Counted from the stretch's first letter, positions 17,124 to 26,242 are shown. The stretch is DNA of 46,205 bases from Acidobacteriota bacterium (GCA_016789685.1 JAEUQQ010000580.1:1-46205), one strand, 5' to 3'. Program-made: numbers and translations. The notes: generated by a model from the letters alone, not told the origin.

Positions 17124-18341
17124 TCACCACAGGGGGTGGATCGTCGTGAACAGCGACAGGGCCAGGATGTACAGGCCGCCGGACGCGGCGAGGGCGTACT
17201 GCTGGGGTCGCGGCGACGTCCACGTGCCCATCCACACGAACACGGGGAACAGCACGCTGCAGTAGCGGCCCAGCCCCTCGAACTGCCCCGACGACAGGGG
17301 CAGGGCCAGGTTGATCGCCACAAGCAGCGCGTACCCGGCGCCGAGCCGCCACCACACGAATGGCGTCGCCGCCACGAACAGCAGCGCCATCACGGCGTTG
17401 AACGCATCGTAGGGCGCAAGTCCTCCGCTCATGAGGTGTTCGCCCGGCCGCGTCAGCATCGCGTGCACGAAGCGGCCGACCGGCGTCCAGGGGTGCCCGC
17501 CCGGGTAGTAGCCCCAGCGCTCGATACTCGCCTTCCACTCGAGAAATGACCCGCTCAGCCAGTAGACGTACGCGCACCACAACACGAACGCCGCGACCAT
17601 CGCGAGCACGGCGAGCCCGGCGTTGATGCGCTGCGTGCGATCACGCCCCGCCGCGACCCAGCCGATCCACGCAATCGCCGGCACCGACACGATGCCGTTC
17701 ACGCGCGCGCAGACCACGAGCGCGCCGGCCAGCGCCGCCAGCCACCATCGCTGCGTGCGCATGCCGTAGATCGCCCAGACGAGCCCGCACAGGAAGGTGC
17801 TCTCCGAGTACACCAGCCCGAAGAAGAACGCGAAGGGAAACACCATGCAGTGCAGCACGGCGCGTTCGGCGCCCGCCTCGTCGAGGTCGAGTCGCGCCAG
17901 CAGCGCCAGGCCCACCATCGCGCCCAGAAACGCCAGCCACGACACGACGATGCCGCCGCGGTAGTAGTCCTCCATGCCGCCGCCGAGCGCCAGGCCGGCG
18001 TAGCGCATCGCGATCGGAAACGCGGGGAAGAACGCGAGGTTGCTCCGCCCACCCTCGACGAACCGGTAGCCCTTGCTCGCGATGCCGTAGTACCACCCGG
18101 AGTCCCACCTCGCGAAGGTGTCCCAGAACTTGTCGGTCGTGCCCGAGATCGTGAACTGCTCGCGCTGGAACGGCGGCACGACGACGTTCGCATAGAACGC
18201 GATCCCCGCCGTGAACACCCGCACGGCCAGGGCGAGCACGACAATGCGCAGGATCCAGAGGGTACTCGCACGCCCGGCCCCGCCCGTGGCCGAAGCCCCC
18301 CGGGGTGGCGTTGCACGTGTTGGAAAGGTCAGGCGCGGCAT
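17124..18341 (-). CDS. PIG-V-like mannosyltransferase family membrane protein
   Basis: Multi-pass GT-C-fold glycosyltransferase, 405 residues, about ten or more hydrophobic segments. The motif FARWDSGWYYGIASKGY at about residues 76-92 follows the first membrane helix and is typical of the PIG-V/GPI-mannosyltransferase-II-like family. In such enzymes the acidic residue in the first loop acts in catalysis with a polyprenyl-linked sugar donor. Bacterial members probably glycosylate envelope lipids or proteins, but the acceptor is unknown. It ends close to the repeat at 17088 and is transcribed alone. Confidence 0.82.
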   Translation of the reverse strand: MPRLTFPTRATPPRGASATGGAGRASTLWILRIVVLALAVRVFTAGIAFYANVVVPPFQREQFTISGTTDKFWDTFARWDSGWYYGIASKGYRFVEGGRSNLAFFPAFPIAMRYAGLALGGGMEDYYRGGIVVSWLAFLGAMVGLALLARLDLDEAGAERAVLHCMVFPFAFFFGLVYSESTFLCGLVWAIYGMRTQRWWLAALAGALVVCARVNGIVSVPAIAWIGWVAAGRDRTQRINAGLAVLAMVAAFVLWCAYVYWLSGSFLEWKASIERWGYYPGGHPWTPVGRFVHAMLTRPGEHLMSGGLAPYDAFNAVMALLFVAATPFVWWRLGAGYALLVAINLALPLSSGQFEGLGRYCSVLFPVFVWMGTWTSPRPQQYALAASGGLYILALSLFTTIHPLW

Positions 18342-18350
18342 CGCCCGCGC

Positions 18351-18356
18351 ATCCTA
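18351..18356 (-). promoter_or_regulatory. -10 box TAGGAT upstream of the mannosyltransferase
   Basis: On the minus strand GTAGGAT ends nine bases before the ATG at 18341, giving a leader of at most a few bases. No ribosome site is visible. Confidence 0.4.
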
Positions 18357-18496
18357 CACGATGGACGGCGCTCAGGGGCATGCCCGCCGGCTCTGTGCCC
18401 CGGCTCTGATGTGCCCGCCGGCTCTGAAGGTCGACTGGATGGGTGAGACGACGCCCCGGCGCTTGCCGTCGGCGGCATCGAGCCGACGTTCCCGGC

Positions 18497-20749
18497 CTAC
18501 TTGCGGTGCGCCGCCGCTGGCGCGGCGCCCGATGGCGTCAGCAGGAAGGTGTGACCGTGCGTGGCCGGCGACCCGAGGATCTCGATGCCATCGGCCATCA
18601 GCGACGCGCCGCTGATCCGCCCCACCACGCCCCGATCGGCCGAGTAGATCTCGTACATCGTCCCTGCCTGCAGGTCGCGCGGCTTGACCCTGATCGCTTC
18701 GACGTCAGTCGCGTTCTGGAACGCGAAGATCGCGGCGCCGCCGGTATCGCGTCCGACCTCCTCGACGACGTCCCACGGCGGCTCGGCGCCGCGCGCCACC
18801 TGCTGGCTCAGGACGATGCTGTACGACGAGGCCCCGACGGTCGCGCGCGCCTTCCCGTGGATGGCCACCTCGTGCGCGATGCGATCGATGTCGAACTCCG
18901 ACAGCTCGTCGTAGCGATACGAGAACCCGAGCACGCCGGGCATGCGGCTGCGCGTCATCAGTCCGAGGTCGCCCGTGACGTTCAACGCTTCGCCCTCGGC
19001 CGCCATGGTGTATCCCAGCAGGTACGACGGCGGCAGGAGCCAGAGCAATCCCTCGAGGTTGTGCCTGACGTGGATCGACGGCGTGGTGCGATCGTCCATC
19101 CACGCCACGTCGGTGTAGCGCGCCAGCCCGAAGTCGATGCGATTGCCGCCGCCGGCACAGTTCTCGATGATCAGGTCTGGAAAGCGCTCGCGCAGCGCCT
19201 TGAGCAGCGAGTACAGCCCCTGCACGTGCCAGTAGTTGCCATCCCTCGGCCCGTGGCCGTGCCCGTCGCGCGAGCAATTGACCCAGAAGTTGCTGTCGAT
19301 CTTGATGTAGTTGGCCGCGCTCTCGTCGATCAGCACGGTCAGCTTGTCGCGGACCCACTGCCAGGCATCGGGATGCGCCAGGCAGATCTGCGCCGCGCGC
19401 GTACCGTCGTTCGATCCGGAGCCGTCGTACGTGCCGCTGGTCGTCGCCAGCCACGACTCGCGCACGCTGCCCTCGCGGTCGACGAGCGCACGGTCGATGC
19501 GCTCGGGCTCGACCCACAGCGCGAACCGCATGCCGTACTGGCGGATGCGGGCGCCTACAGGACGCAGCCCCTGGGGGAACTTGTCGGTGTCGACCTCGTA
19601 CGAGCTGAGCCCCGAGGTGAAGTCGTAGCCGTTCTGCTCGCCCGCACCCTTGTACCAACCGGCGTCGACCTGGAAGACCTCGACGCCGAGCGCCTGGGCG
19701 ACCTCGACTTCGTGGTCGATGGTGTTGGCCGTGACGTGCACGCCGTGGACGAACCACGGGTTGTAGGTCACGAGCCGCGGAAATCCGCGACCACCGCGCA
19801 GCGCCATCAGCAGGCGTCCGAGCGCGTTCGAGACGCCGTGTTCGTCGGCGTCGATCACGCCCATGAACCCGTGCGCGCTCTCGATCGACCGCTGCGCCGG
19901 CACCGTGATCTCGATGTCGCGCATGTTGGCCTCGAGCCGCATGCCGTCACCGGTGCCGCCGACGTCGAGTTGCCACATGCCCGACCACAGGAGGCCGGCG
20001 ACGAACGTGCCCGACTCCCCGGCTGGCGCCACGACGACCGGAACGTTGATGCTGGTGGAACGTCCCCAGGAGTCGATCGAGAACGACTCGCCGTCGCCCA
20101 CCTCACGCGCCTGGCGCTGGAAGCTCAGGTCAGGCTGCTCGAGTGGGGTCTCGAGCCCCCGAAGCCAGCGCAGGGAGCGCGTCGTCACCTGCACGCGCCA
20201 CGCCGCGAGCACCGAGACGTCGATCGGGCTGTCACTCGTGAGGCGCTCGACCTCGCTCCACACCTCGACGAACGACGGCGCATCCGGATAGGCGACGTAG
20301 TGGCGCGTGATCCGCGCATTGCCCTCGCCATCGTCGAACACAACCGAGAGGCGGACGCCGCCCTGGTAGTCGTCGGTGCGCGCTTCGACGAACCGGATGG
20401 GCCGGTCCTTTCCGTCCTGCAACCAGCGCTCGTCGTGGCCAACAACCAACCGCGACTCGGGCTCCCCCGGCACGTTCACGCGATCGTGCCCGGGGACCGC
20501 CAGGTGCAGGATCTCGAACTGCCCGGTGTCGCCAATCCCGACAGTCAGATCCAGGGAACCGGTCGAAATGACCCACTGAGTTGCGGCGGCGTCGTAACTG
20601 ACGACGGTCGATTTTCTACTCGAGAGGACAGTTCTTGAGCCGGCATCCACTCGACCGGCGACACCGCCGATGACGAGCACAGCGGCCGAAACGGCCAGCA
20701 CACGCACGATCGGCGCGGGGAGTTTCCCCAGAACTTGTCTGAATATCAC
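18497..20749 (-). CDS. Secreted GH36-type alpha-galactosidase
   Basis: Glycoside hydrolase of the GH36 (melibiase) type, 750 residues, with a signal peptide (residues 1 to about 36, VRVLAVSAAVLVIGGVAGRV). Diagnostic segments in order are VTYNPWFVHG, EVFQVDAGWYKG, FALWVEPERID, NYIKIDSNFW with the likely nucleophile Asp485, FPDLIIENCAGGGNRID, and DVAWMDDRTTP with candidate acid/base Asp552 or Asp553. It should release terminal alpha-galactose, in the periplasm or outside. The GTG at 20749 is chosen because it starts the signal peptide and has CAGGG upstream; an in-frame ATG at 20854 would add 35 residues. The frame stays open far upstream, but that part is shadow of the M1 gene. Confidence 0.88.
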   Translation of the reverse strand: MIFRQVLGKLPAPIVRVLAVSAAVLVIGGVAGRVDAGSRTVLSSRKSTVVSYDAAATQWVISTGSLDLTVGIGDTGQFEILHLAVPGHDRVNVPGEPESRLVVGHDERWLQDGKDRPIRFVEARTDDYQGGVRLSVVFDDGEGNARITRHYVAYPDAPSFVEVWSEVERLTSDSPIDVSVLAAWRVQVTTRSLRWLRGLETPLEQPDLSFQRQAREVGDGESFSIDSWGRSTSINVPVVVAPAGESGTFVAGLLWSGMWQLDVGGTGDGMRLEANMRDIEITVPAQRSIESAHGFMGVIDADEHGVSNALGRLLMALRGGRGFPRLVTYNPWFVHGVHVTANTIDHEVEVAQALGVEVFQVDAGWYKGAGEQNGYDFTSGLSSYEVDTDKFPQGLRPVGARIRQYGMRFALWVEPERIDRALVDREGSVRESWLATTSGTYDGSGSNDGTRAAQICLAHPDAWQWVRDKLTVLIDESAANYIKIDSNFWVNCSRDGHGHGPRDGNYWHVQGLYSLLKALRERFPDLIIENCAGGGNRIDFGLARYTDVAWMDDRTTPSIHVRHNLEGLLWLLPPSYLLGYTMAAEGEALNVTGDLGLMTRSRMPGVLGFSYRYDELSEFDIDRIAHEVAIHGKARATVGASSYSIVLSQQVARGAEPPWDVVEEVGRDTGGAAIFAFQNATDVEAIRVKPRDLQAGTMYEIYSADRGVVGRISGASLMADGIEILGSPATHGHTFLLTPSGAAPAAAHRK

Positions 20750-20959
20750 CGTGAACCCTGATGCTGCCACCAGTGGGAGCCCCGACCCTGAGACCAGGCG
20801 TGTTCGCGTCCAGCCCGAGCGCAGACCACCAGCATTATGCAAGTGGGGCGCCATGCATGGATCGAATTCCTGCCAGTGACCCGGCCAACGTGTCCACGCG
20901 GCGTGTCGGAACCTCGTCCTCCGGTCAGGCCCGGGGCGGTACGCGAGCCACTCCGGACG

Positions 20960-20965
20960 TAGAAT
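20960..20965 (+). promoter_or_regulatory. -10 box TAGAAT, leaderless-type promoter of the M1 peptidase
   Basis: GTAGAAT ends six bases before the ATG at 20972. Transcription should start on the A of the start codon. Confidence 0.58.
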
Positions 20966-20971
20966 GCGACG

Positions 20972-22888
20972 ATGCAACGATGGATGAGGCTCGTGGCGGC
21001 AGCCGTGGTGCTGGGGAGCGGTGCGGCGCAGGCCCAGGAACCGCCCCAGCCGCCACCGGTGGCAGTTGCCCCTGCCATTGACCCCGACCTGGTCGATCGG
21101 TTCACGTTCGCCGTACCAGCCCAGGCGCGCGTCACGCACGTGTCGCTCGACCTCCGCATCGATTTCGCCGAGAAGCGCGCCATCGGCACCGCCCGCATCC
21201 GCGCGCAGCTCGCCAGGGGCGCCACCGAGGTTGTGCTCGACACCAGGGACCTCGAGATCGAGTCGGTCACCAATCCCAACGCGCAGCCGATGACGTTCAT
21301 GCTGGGCGAGGGTGACGCCCTGCGCGGCAAGCCCCTCATCGTCTCGTTTCCCGAGCCCGCCAAGGGCACGGCGACCGTCGCCTTCACGATCGCCTATCGC
21401 ACGTCGCCTGCGTCGGCCGCCCTCCAGTGGCTCGCGCCCGAACAGACGGCTGGCGGCAAGCTGCCGTACCTGTTCTCGCAGGGCCAGGCCATCCTCACGC
21501 GCTCGTGGATTCCGACCCAGGACAGCCCCGGCCTCCGCCAGACCTACGACGCCCGCATCGTCGTGCCCGACGGCATGCGGGCCGTGATGAGCGCAGAGGC
21601 GCTGACGCCCGATGGCGAACCGGTCGAGGGCGGCGGGATGGCGTTCCGCTTCCGCATGCCGCAGTCGATCCCGCCCTACCTGATTGCCCTGGCCGTGGGC
21701 GACATCTCGCACAAGCCGATCGGCACGCGCACGGGCGTCTACGCCGAGCCGTCGCGCCTCGACGCCGCCGCGGCGGAGTTCGTCGATCTCGACAGGATGC
21801 TGAGCGCCGCCGAGGCGTTCGTCGGCTCGTACCGGTGGCGGCGTTACGACGTGCTCGTCCTGCCGCCGGCGTTTCCGTACGGCGGCATGGAGAATCCCCG
21901 CCTCACGTTCGCCTCGCCGACGATCATCGCGGGCGACCGCTCGCTGACGTCGGTGGTGGTGCACGAACTGGCGCACTCCTGGGCGGGCAACCTCGTGACC
22001 AACGCGACGTGGCGCGACAGCTGGCTCAACGAAGGGCTGACGACGTACCTGGAGCTGCGGCTGAACGAAACGCTCTACGGTGCCGAGCGGGCGCGGATGC
22101 TCGAGGCGCTCGGCCGCGCCGAGCTGATGGACGAACTCGCCAGGCTCGGCCCGCGGTCGGCCGCGACGCAGCTGCACCGCCCCGACACCGGCGACGACCC
22201 CGACGCATCGCTCGATGTCGTGTCGTACGAGAAGGGCAGCGCGTTCTTCCGCATGCTCGAGGCCAATATCGGGCGCGAGCGCCTCGACGCGTACCTGAAG
22301 GGCTACTTCACGCGCTTCGCGTTCAAGACGCTGACGACGCCGGCGTTTCTCGCGGATCTGCGCGAGCACCTGCTGGCGGGCGATGCCGCCCTCGAGGCCC
22401 GGCTGACCATCGGAGAGTGGCTGAGCGCTCCCGGGCTCCCCGCCAACGCCACGACACCGCGTTCAGAGGCGTTTGCGACCGTCGAGGCTATCGCGTCGGC
22501 GTTCGTCCTCGAGGGCACCGTCGATGAACTCGACCCGGCCACGTGGAGCACGCAGGAGTGGCAGCGCTTCCTGACGAAGCTGCCGCCCCCCATGTCCACA
22601 GAGAAGCTCGACATCCTCGACGCCCGCTACCAGTTGTCGAAGAAGACCAACAGCGAGGTGCTGTTTGCCTGGCTGAAGCTCGCCGCGGCATCGCAGTACG
22701 ACCCGGGCGTGCCGGCGATCGAAGCCTTCCTGGGCTCGATGGGCCGGCGCAAGTTCGTCGAGCCGCTGTTCACGACACTGGTGGCGACCGAGTGGGGGCG
22801 CCCGATCGCGCAGCGGATCTACGCGAAGGTGCGTCCCACGTACCACCCCGTGCTGACGGCCGCACTCGACCGGTTGATCAACAGGTAG
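20972..22888 (+). CDS. Secreted M1-family aminopeptidase (LTA4H-like)
   Basis: Zinc aminopeptidase, 638 residues, with a signal peptide ending near GAAQAQ (about residue 22). The exopeptidase motif GGMEN is at about residues 304-308. The zinc motif HELAH is at 331-335, and Glu354 in SWLNEGLTTYLE is the third ligand. The all-helical C-terminal part matches the leukotriene A4 hydrolase-type C domain. It probably trims peptides in the periplasm, complementing the M61 enzyme at 5201. It is divergent from the GH36 gene across about 220 bp. Confidence 0.93.
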   Translation: MQRWMRLVAAAVVLGSGAAQAQEPPQPPPVAVAPAIDPDLVDRFTFAVPAQARVTHVSLDLRIDFAEKRAIGTARIRAQLARGATEVVLDTRDLEIESVTNPNAQPMTFMLGEGDALRGKPLIVSFPEPAKGTATVAFTIAYRTSPASAALQWLAPEQTAGGKLPYLFSQGQAILTRSWIPTQDSPGLRQTYDARIVVPDGMRAVMSAEALTPDGEPVEGGGMAFRFRMPQSIPPYLIALAVGDISHKPIGTRTGVYAEPSRLDAAAAEFVDLDRMLSAAEAFVGSYRWRRYDVLVLPPAFPYGGMENPRLTFASPTIIAGDRSLTSVVVHELAHSWAGNLVTNATWRDSWLNEGLTTYLELRLNETLYGAERARMLEALGRAELMDELARLGPRSAATQLHRPDTGDDPDASLDVVSYEKGSAFFRMLEANIGRERLDAYLKGYFTRFAFKTLTTPAFLADLREHLLAGDAALEARLTIGEWLSAPGLPANATTPRSEAFATVEAIASAFVLEGTVDELDPATWSTQEWQRFLTKLPPPMSTEKLDILDARYQLSKKTNSEVLFAWLKLAAASQYDPGVPAIEAFLGSMGRRKFVEPLFTTLVATEWGRPIAQRIYAKVRPTYHPVLTAALDRLINR

Positions 22889-22943
22889 GCGCAGGGGCGC
22901 GGCCTGGCCGCGCCGGTCGAGACTCGGTCTCGGCGAGGAACTA

Positions 22944-23777
22944 CTAGTACTTGATCTGCGAGACGGCCCGCAGTTCCTCGGGGGTGGCCGTGCCGAACCC
23001 GAAGAACTCGAGGTAGGCCGGGATCATCTCGAACAGCATGTCGGTGCCCATCTGGAAGGGGCATCCCCTGGCCTGCGCCGCGGCCAGCAGGGGCGTGATC
23101 GCCGTGCGCATCACGACCTCGCCCACGAACGTACCTGGCGTCACGCGATCCATCTCGAACGGCAGCGGATCCCCCTCGTTCATGCCGAGCGGCGTGGCGT
23201 TGACGATCATGTCGAAGCCCGCAGGATCGTTCGACCCGGTGCGCGTGCGCAGTTGCGGGTAGTGCTGGTGCAGCCGGGCGGCCAGCGAGGCCGCCGATGC
23301 CGCCACGGTGTCGAACAGCGCCAACTCGCTGACGCCCGCCGCGGCCAGTGACGCGGCGATCGCCGATCCCACGCCGCCGCTGCCCGACACGAGCACGCGC
23401 TTGCCGGTGACATCGAATCCCTTGCGCTGCACGCCACGCACGTAGCCGGCGCCGTCGAACTGGTCGCCCAGCAGCGAGCCGTCCGGACGAATCAGGATCG
23501 CATTGCACGCGCCGGCGACGCTGGCCGTCGGCGTCACTTCGTCCATCAACCCCAGCGTCGTCACCTTGTGCGGCATGGTCACGAGTGCCCCGCGCACGTT
23601 GGTGAACTTCCGCAGCACGCTGAGGGTGCGTGGATAGTCGTCGGCCTTCACGCCCATCGGGATGACGGCCGCGTCGATGCCCTTGCTGTCGAACCAGGGG
23701 TTGTAGATCATCGGCGCCTTGAACGCCTCGGTGGGATACCCCAGGTGCGCGATGAGGGTCGTCTTGCCGCTGATCAT
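22944..23777 (-). CDS. Shikimate dehydrogenase-family oxidoreductase (AroE-like, divergent substrate site)
   Basis: AroE-fold NADP(H) oxidoreductase, 277 residues. The N-terminal domain keeps the catalytic Lys in VTMPHKVTT and the matching Asp in GDQFDGAGY. The nucleotide-binding loop is VSGSGGVGSA. The usual shikimate-binding H-S-x-S-P motif near the N-terminus is replaced by EAFKAP, so both carboxylate-binding serines are missing. This points to a quinate, aminoshikimate or other cyclitol-like substrate rather than the main aromatic pathway. The ATG at 23777 has GGAG nine bases upstream; longer in-frame starts add residues that do not match the family. Confidence 0.8.
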   Translation of the reverse strand: MISGKTTLIAHLGYPTEAFKAPMIYNPWFDSKGIDAAVIPMGVKADDYPRTLSVLRKFTNVRGALVTMPHKVTTLGLMDEVTPTASVAGACNAILIRPDGSLLGDQFDGAGYVRGVQRKGFDVTGKRVLVSGSGGVGSAIAASLAAAGVSELALFDTVAASAASLAARLHQHYPQLRTRTGSNDPAGFDMIVNATPLGMNEGDPLPFEMDRVTPGTFVGEVVMRTAITPLLAAAQARGCPFQMGTDMLFEMIPAYLEFFGFGTATPEELRAVSQIKY

Positions 23778-23866
23778 GACGTCGTTCTCCGTGAGGGACG
23801 TGCCGAACGTGCGAGGGGGCGCGATGACCGCTCGAAGCTTACAACGAAGCGCCGACGCGCGGGGGG

Positions 23867-23872
23867 TATAGT
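23867..23872 (+). promoter_or_regulatory. -10 box TATAGT upstream of xthA
   Basis: GTATAGT ends twelve bases before the ATG at 23885, predicting a leader of about five bases with no ribosome site. Confidence 0.5.
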
Positions 23873-23884
23873 GAACGCATACGT

Positions 23885-24667
23885 ATGACATCACTGACAC
23901 TCGCCACCTGGAACGTCAACGGCATCCGCGCCCGCGAATCACACGTCAACGACTGGCTCGCCAGCGAATCGCCCGACGTCGTCTGCCTGCAGGAGATCAA
24001 GGCGACGCCGGCACAGGTGCCGGAATCGCTCCGCCAGCATCCCGACTACTGGACGTACTGGCACGGTGCAGGCGGCTACTCGGGTGTGGCGCTGCTGGTG
24101 AAGAAGTCGCTGAGCGCCGACGCGCCATCCTGCACGCATCCTCCTTTCGACTTCGAGCAGCGCATCGCCACGGTCGACATCGCAGGCATCACGATCGCCG
24201 CCGTGTACGTCCCGAACGGCGGCAAGGACTTCGACGCCAAGATGCGCTTCCTGTCTGACCTGCGCACGTTCGCAGCCGAACGCCACGCGGCAGGGCAGGT
24301 CATCGCCCTGTGCGGCGACATGAACGTGGCGCGTGAAGACCGCGACGTGCACCCGAAGGAGCGCAAGGCCACCGCCATCGGGCAGACGCAACCCGAACGC
24401 GATCTGTTCGGCACGCTGCTCGACACGGGATTGACCGACACGGGCCGTACCCTCGCGCCCGAGGCCGACGACCTTTTCACCTGGTGGGCGCCGTGGCGCA
24501 ACCTCCGCCAGCGCAACATCGGCTGGCGGATCGACTACATCCTCACGAGCCGCGCCCTCGACGACTGCCTGGTTACGTCGAAATCACAGCGCGAAGTGGG
24601 CACAAGCGATCACGCGCCGGTGGTACTGGGAATCGCGCGTCACGGGGATGCTCGCATGCAGGCTTAA
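23885..24667 (+). CDS. xthA: Exodeoxyribonuclease III / AP endonuclease
   Basis: Base-excision repair nuclease that cuts at abasic sites and trims 3' ends, 260 residues. The EEP-fold motifs are all visible: ATWNVNGIRAR at the start, LQEIKA with the metal-binding Glu, CGDMNVAREDRDVHP with the catalytic Asp/Asn, and the terminal TSDHAPV with the catalytic His. The last ~12 residues, including the stop, are encoded by the first unit of a 45-bp repeat array, so the native C-terminus has been replaced or extended by repeat sequence. It faces the alkylation-repair gene ada. Confidence 0.96.
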   Translation: MTSLTLATWNVNGIRARESHVNDWLASESPDVVCLQEIKATPAQVPESLRQHPDYWTYWHGAGGYSGVALLVKKSLSADAPSCTHPPFDFEQRIATVDIAGITIAAVYVPNGGKDFDAKMRFLSDLRTFAAERHAAGQVIALCGDMNVAREDRDVHPKERKATAIGQTQPERDLFGTLLDTGLTDTGRTLAPEADDLFTWWAPWRNLRQRNIGWRIDYILTSRALDDCLVTSKSQREVGTSDHAPVVLGIARHGDARMQA

Positions 24668-24866
24668 ACCCGGGGATCGCGCGTCGACGGGGATGCTCGC
24701 ATGCAGGCTCAAACCCGGGGATCGCGCGTCACGGGGGGGAGCTCGCAGGCAGGCTCAAGCCCGGGGAGCGCGCGTCGACGGGGGGAGCTCACGTGCAGGC
24801 TCAAACCCGGGGATCGCGCGTCGACGGGGATGCTCGCATGCAGGCTCAAGCCCGGGGAGCGCGCGG
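24632..24866 (+). repeat. Array of five ~45-bp repeats (right-facing arm)
   Basis: Five imperfect units start near 24633, 24677, 24722, 24768 and 24814 (period 44-46 bp). Each has the core TCGCGCGTCGACGGGG, GATGCTCGCATGCAGG and CTCAAACCCGGGG, with small changes. Unit one overlaps the 3' end of xthA. The array stops 11 bp before the ada stop codon. The same repeat in inverted orientation lies on the far side of ada. There are no unique spacers, so this is not a CRISPR. Confidence 0.9.
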
Positions 24867-24877
24867 CATGTGGGGGC

Positions 24878-25930
24878 TCAGTACGGGGATTCGGGAGTTG
24901 ACTGTTCGGTGGCGAGGAGTTGCCGCTTCTTCGCGGAGCCCCAGCGGTAGCCGCCGGGGGTGCCGTTGGCCCTGGTGACGCGGTGGCAGGGGATCAGGAG
25001 GGCGACCGGATTGTTCGCGCAGGCGTTGGCGACGGCGCGGATGGCGGTGGGACGGCCGATGGCGCGGGCGATGTCGCGGTAGCTTCGCGTTTCGCCGCGG
25101 GGGATGTGGCGCAGGGCGGTCCACACCTGGTGCTGGAAGGCGGTCGCCACGATGTCGAGCGGCACGCCGGTCGCAGCGCGACGGCCCGCCGCAAGGGCGC
25201 GGACGATGGCCATCGGCGATGCCAGCGCATCAGGGTCATCCTGCAGCGTGGCCTCGGGGAACTCGTCGCGCAGCGCCTGCGCGAGTCGCGAGCGCGAGTC
25301 GTCCATCCTGACGGCGCACACGCCGAGGTCGGTCGAGGCGATCAGGACGGGGCCGAGTGCGGTCTCGCCAATGGCGTAGCGGATCCGCTGCGCGACCGCC
25401 CCACCGCGGTAGCCGCTCGGCGTCATACCGAGGTGGCCGACGGCGCGCTCGTAAACCCGGCTCGTTGAACCGTAACCCGCCTCGATCGCCGCATCGAGCA
25501 CGCCTCGCCCGCCGCGCAACTCGCGCCTGAACGTTCGCAGCCGCAGGGCATCGGCATACGCGCGCGGCGAGAGGCCCAGCATTCCCGTGAACCGGCGCTG
25601 CAGGTGGAAGGCACTCAGCCCTGCCACCTTCGCCAACCGCGCCAGTGTCAGCCGTTCGTCGAGGTGTGCCGCGATGAACCGGCACACGCGCGCGATCCGT
25701 GCGTCACCCGCAGGGATGTCGGCCTGCGGACGACACCGCAGGAACGGACGGAATCCCGCCTGCTCCGCCTGCCCGGCCGTGTCGAAGAAGCACACGTTCC
25801 TCCGCAACGGCCGCCGCGCCGGACACCCCGGCCGGCAGTAGATGCCCGTGCTCGTCACCCCCAGGACGAACGCCGCGCGCAGCGACGCGTCGCGCCGCAC
25901 CACGACCTCCCACCGCTCGTCATCGGTCAT
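24878..25930 (-). CDS. ada: Bifunctional Ada: methylphosphotriester sensor and O6-methylguanine-DNA methyltransferase
   Basis: Alkylation-damage repair protein and transcriptional regulator, 350 residues. It has an N-terminal Ada zinc domain, an AraC-type HTH (about 75-170) and a C-terminal methyltransferase domain with the acceptor Cys315 in IPCHRV. In the N domain, Cys32 (methyl acceptor), Cys36 and Cys66 are kept, but the ligand equivalent to E. coli Cys69 is Phe63 (RPFLRC instead of RPCxRC). The codon at 25742-25744 reads TTC. Zinc binding and methylation-driven activation may thus be impaired, while O6-methylguanine repair should remain. The ATG at 25930 has GAGGGGG upstream; the frame extends into the repeat array beyond. 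The gene is bracketed by inverted repeat arrays. Confidence 0.93.
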   Translation of the reverse strand: MTDDERWEVVVRRDASLRAAFVLGVTSTGIYCRPGCPARRPLRRNVCFFDTAGQAEQAGFRPFLRCRPQADIPAGDARIARVCRFIAAHLDERLTLARLAKVAGLSAFHLQRRFTGMLGLSPRAYADALRLRTFRRELRGGRGVLDAAIEAGYGSTSRVYERAVGHLGMTPSGYRGGAVAQRIRYAIGETALGPVLIASTDLGVCAVRMDDSRSRLAQALRDEFPEATLQDDPDALASPMAIVRALAAGRRAATGVPLDIVATAFQHQVWTALRHIPRGETRSYRDIARAIGRPTAIRAVANACANNPVALLIPCHRVTRANGTPGGYRWGSAKKRQLLATEQSTPESPY

Positions 25931-26060
25931 GCGCCCCCTCGTCACGAACGGACTCCGCACCCCAGCCACCGCACCAGTCACCTCGGGCATCATGCCCCAA
26001 GTCTCCGCCCACCCACGCCGGGGAGCACTCCGGATCTTGCGCCGAATCACCACCACCCAG

Positions 26061-26228
26061 CCTGCATGCAAGCTCCCCCGTCGACGCGCGATCCCCGGGT
26101 TTGAGCCTGCATGCGAGCCCCCCGTCGACGCGCGATCCCCGGGTTTGAGCCTGCATGCAAGCATCCCCGTCAACGCGCGATCCCCGGGTTTGAGCCTGCA
26201 TGTGAGCCCCCCCGTCGACGCGCGATCC
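26061..26228 (-). repeat. Array of four ~45-bp repeats (left-facing arm, inverted copy)
   Basis: Four units start at 26061, 26106, 26150 and 26195 (period 44-45 bp), each with CCTGCATGC, then CCCGTCGACGCGCGATCC and CCGGGTTTGAG. This is the reverse complement of the repeat at 24632-24866. The array lies between ada and the carbonic anhydrase gene. The remaining ~130 bp up to ada have no gene. Confidence 0.9.
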
Positions 26229-26242
26229 ACCCGTTTCGCCTG

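Noticed and set aside
18497..22369. 1290-codon minus-strand frame extending GH36 upstream
   Set aside because: The part beyond about 20749 lies opposite the M1 peptidase and has no homology; the signal peptide begins at 20749.
24632..24866. CRISPR array
   Set aside because: The 45-bp units follow one another with no unique spacers, and no cas genes are present.
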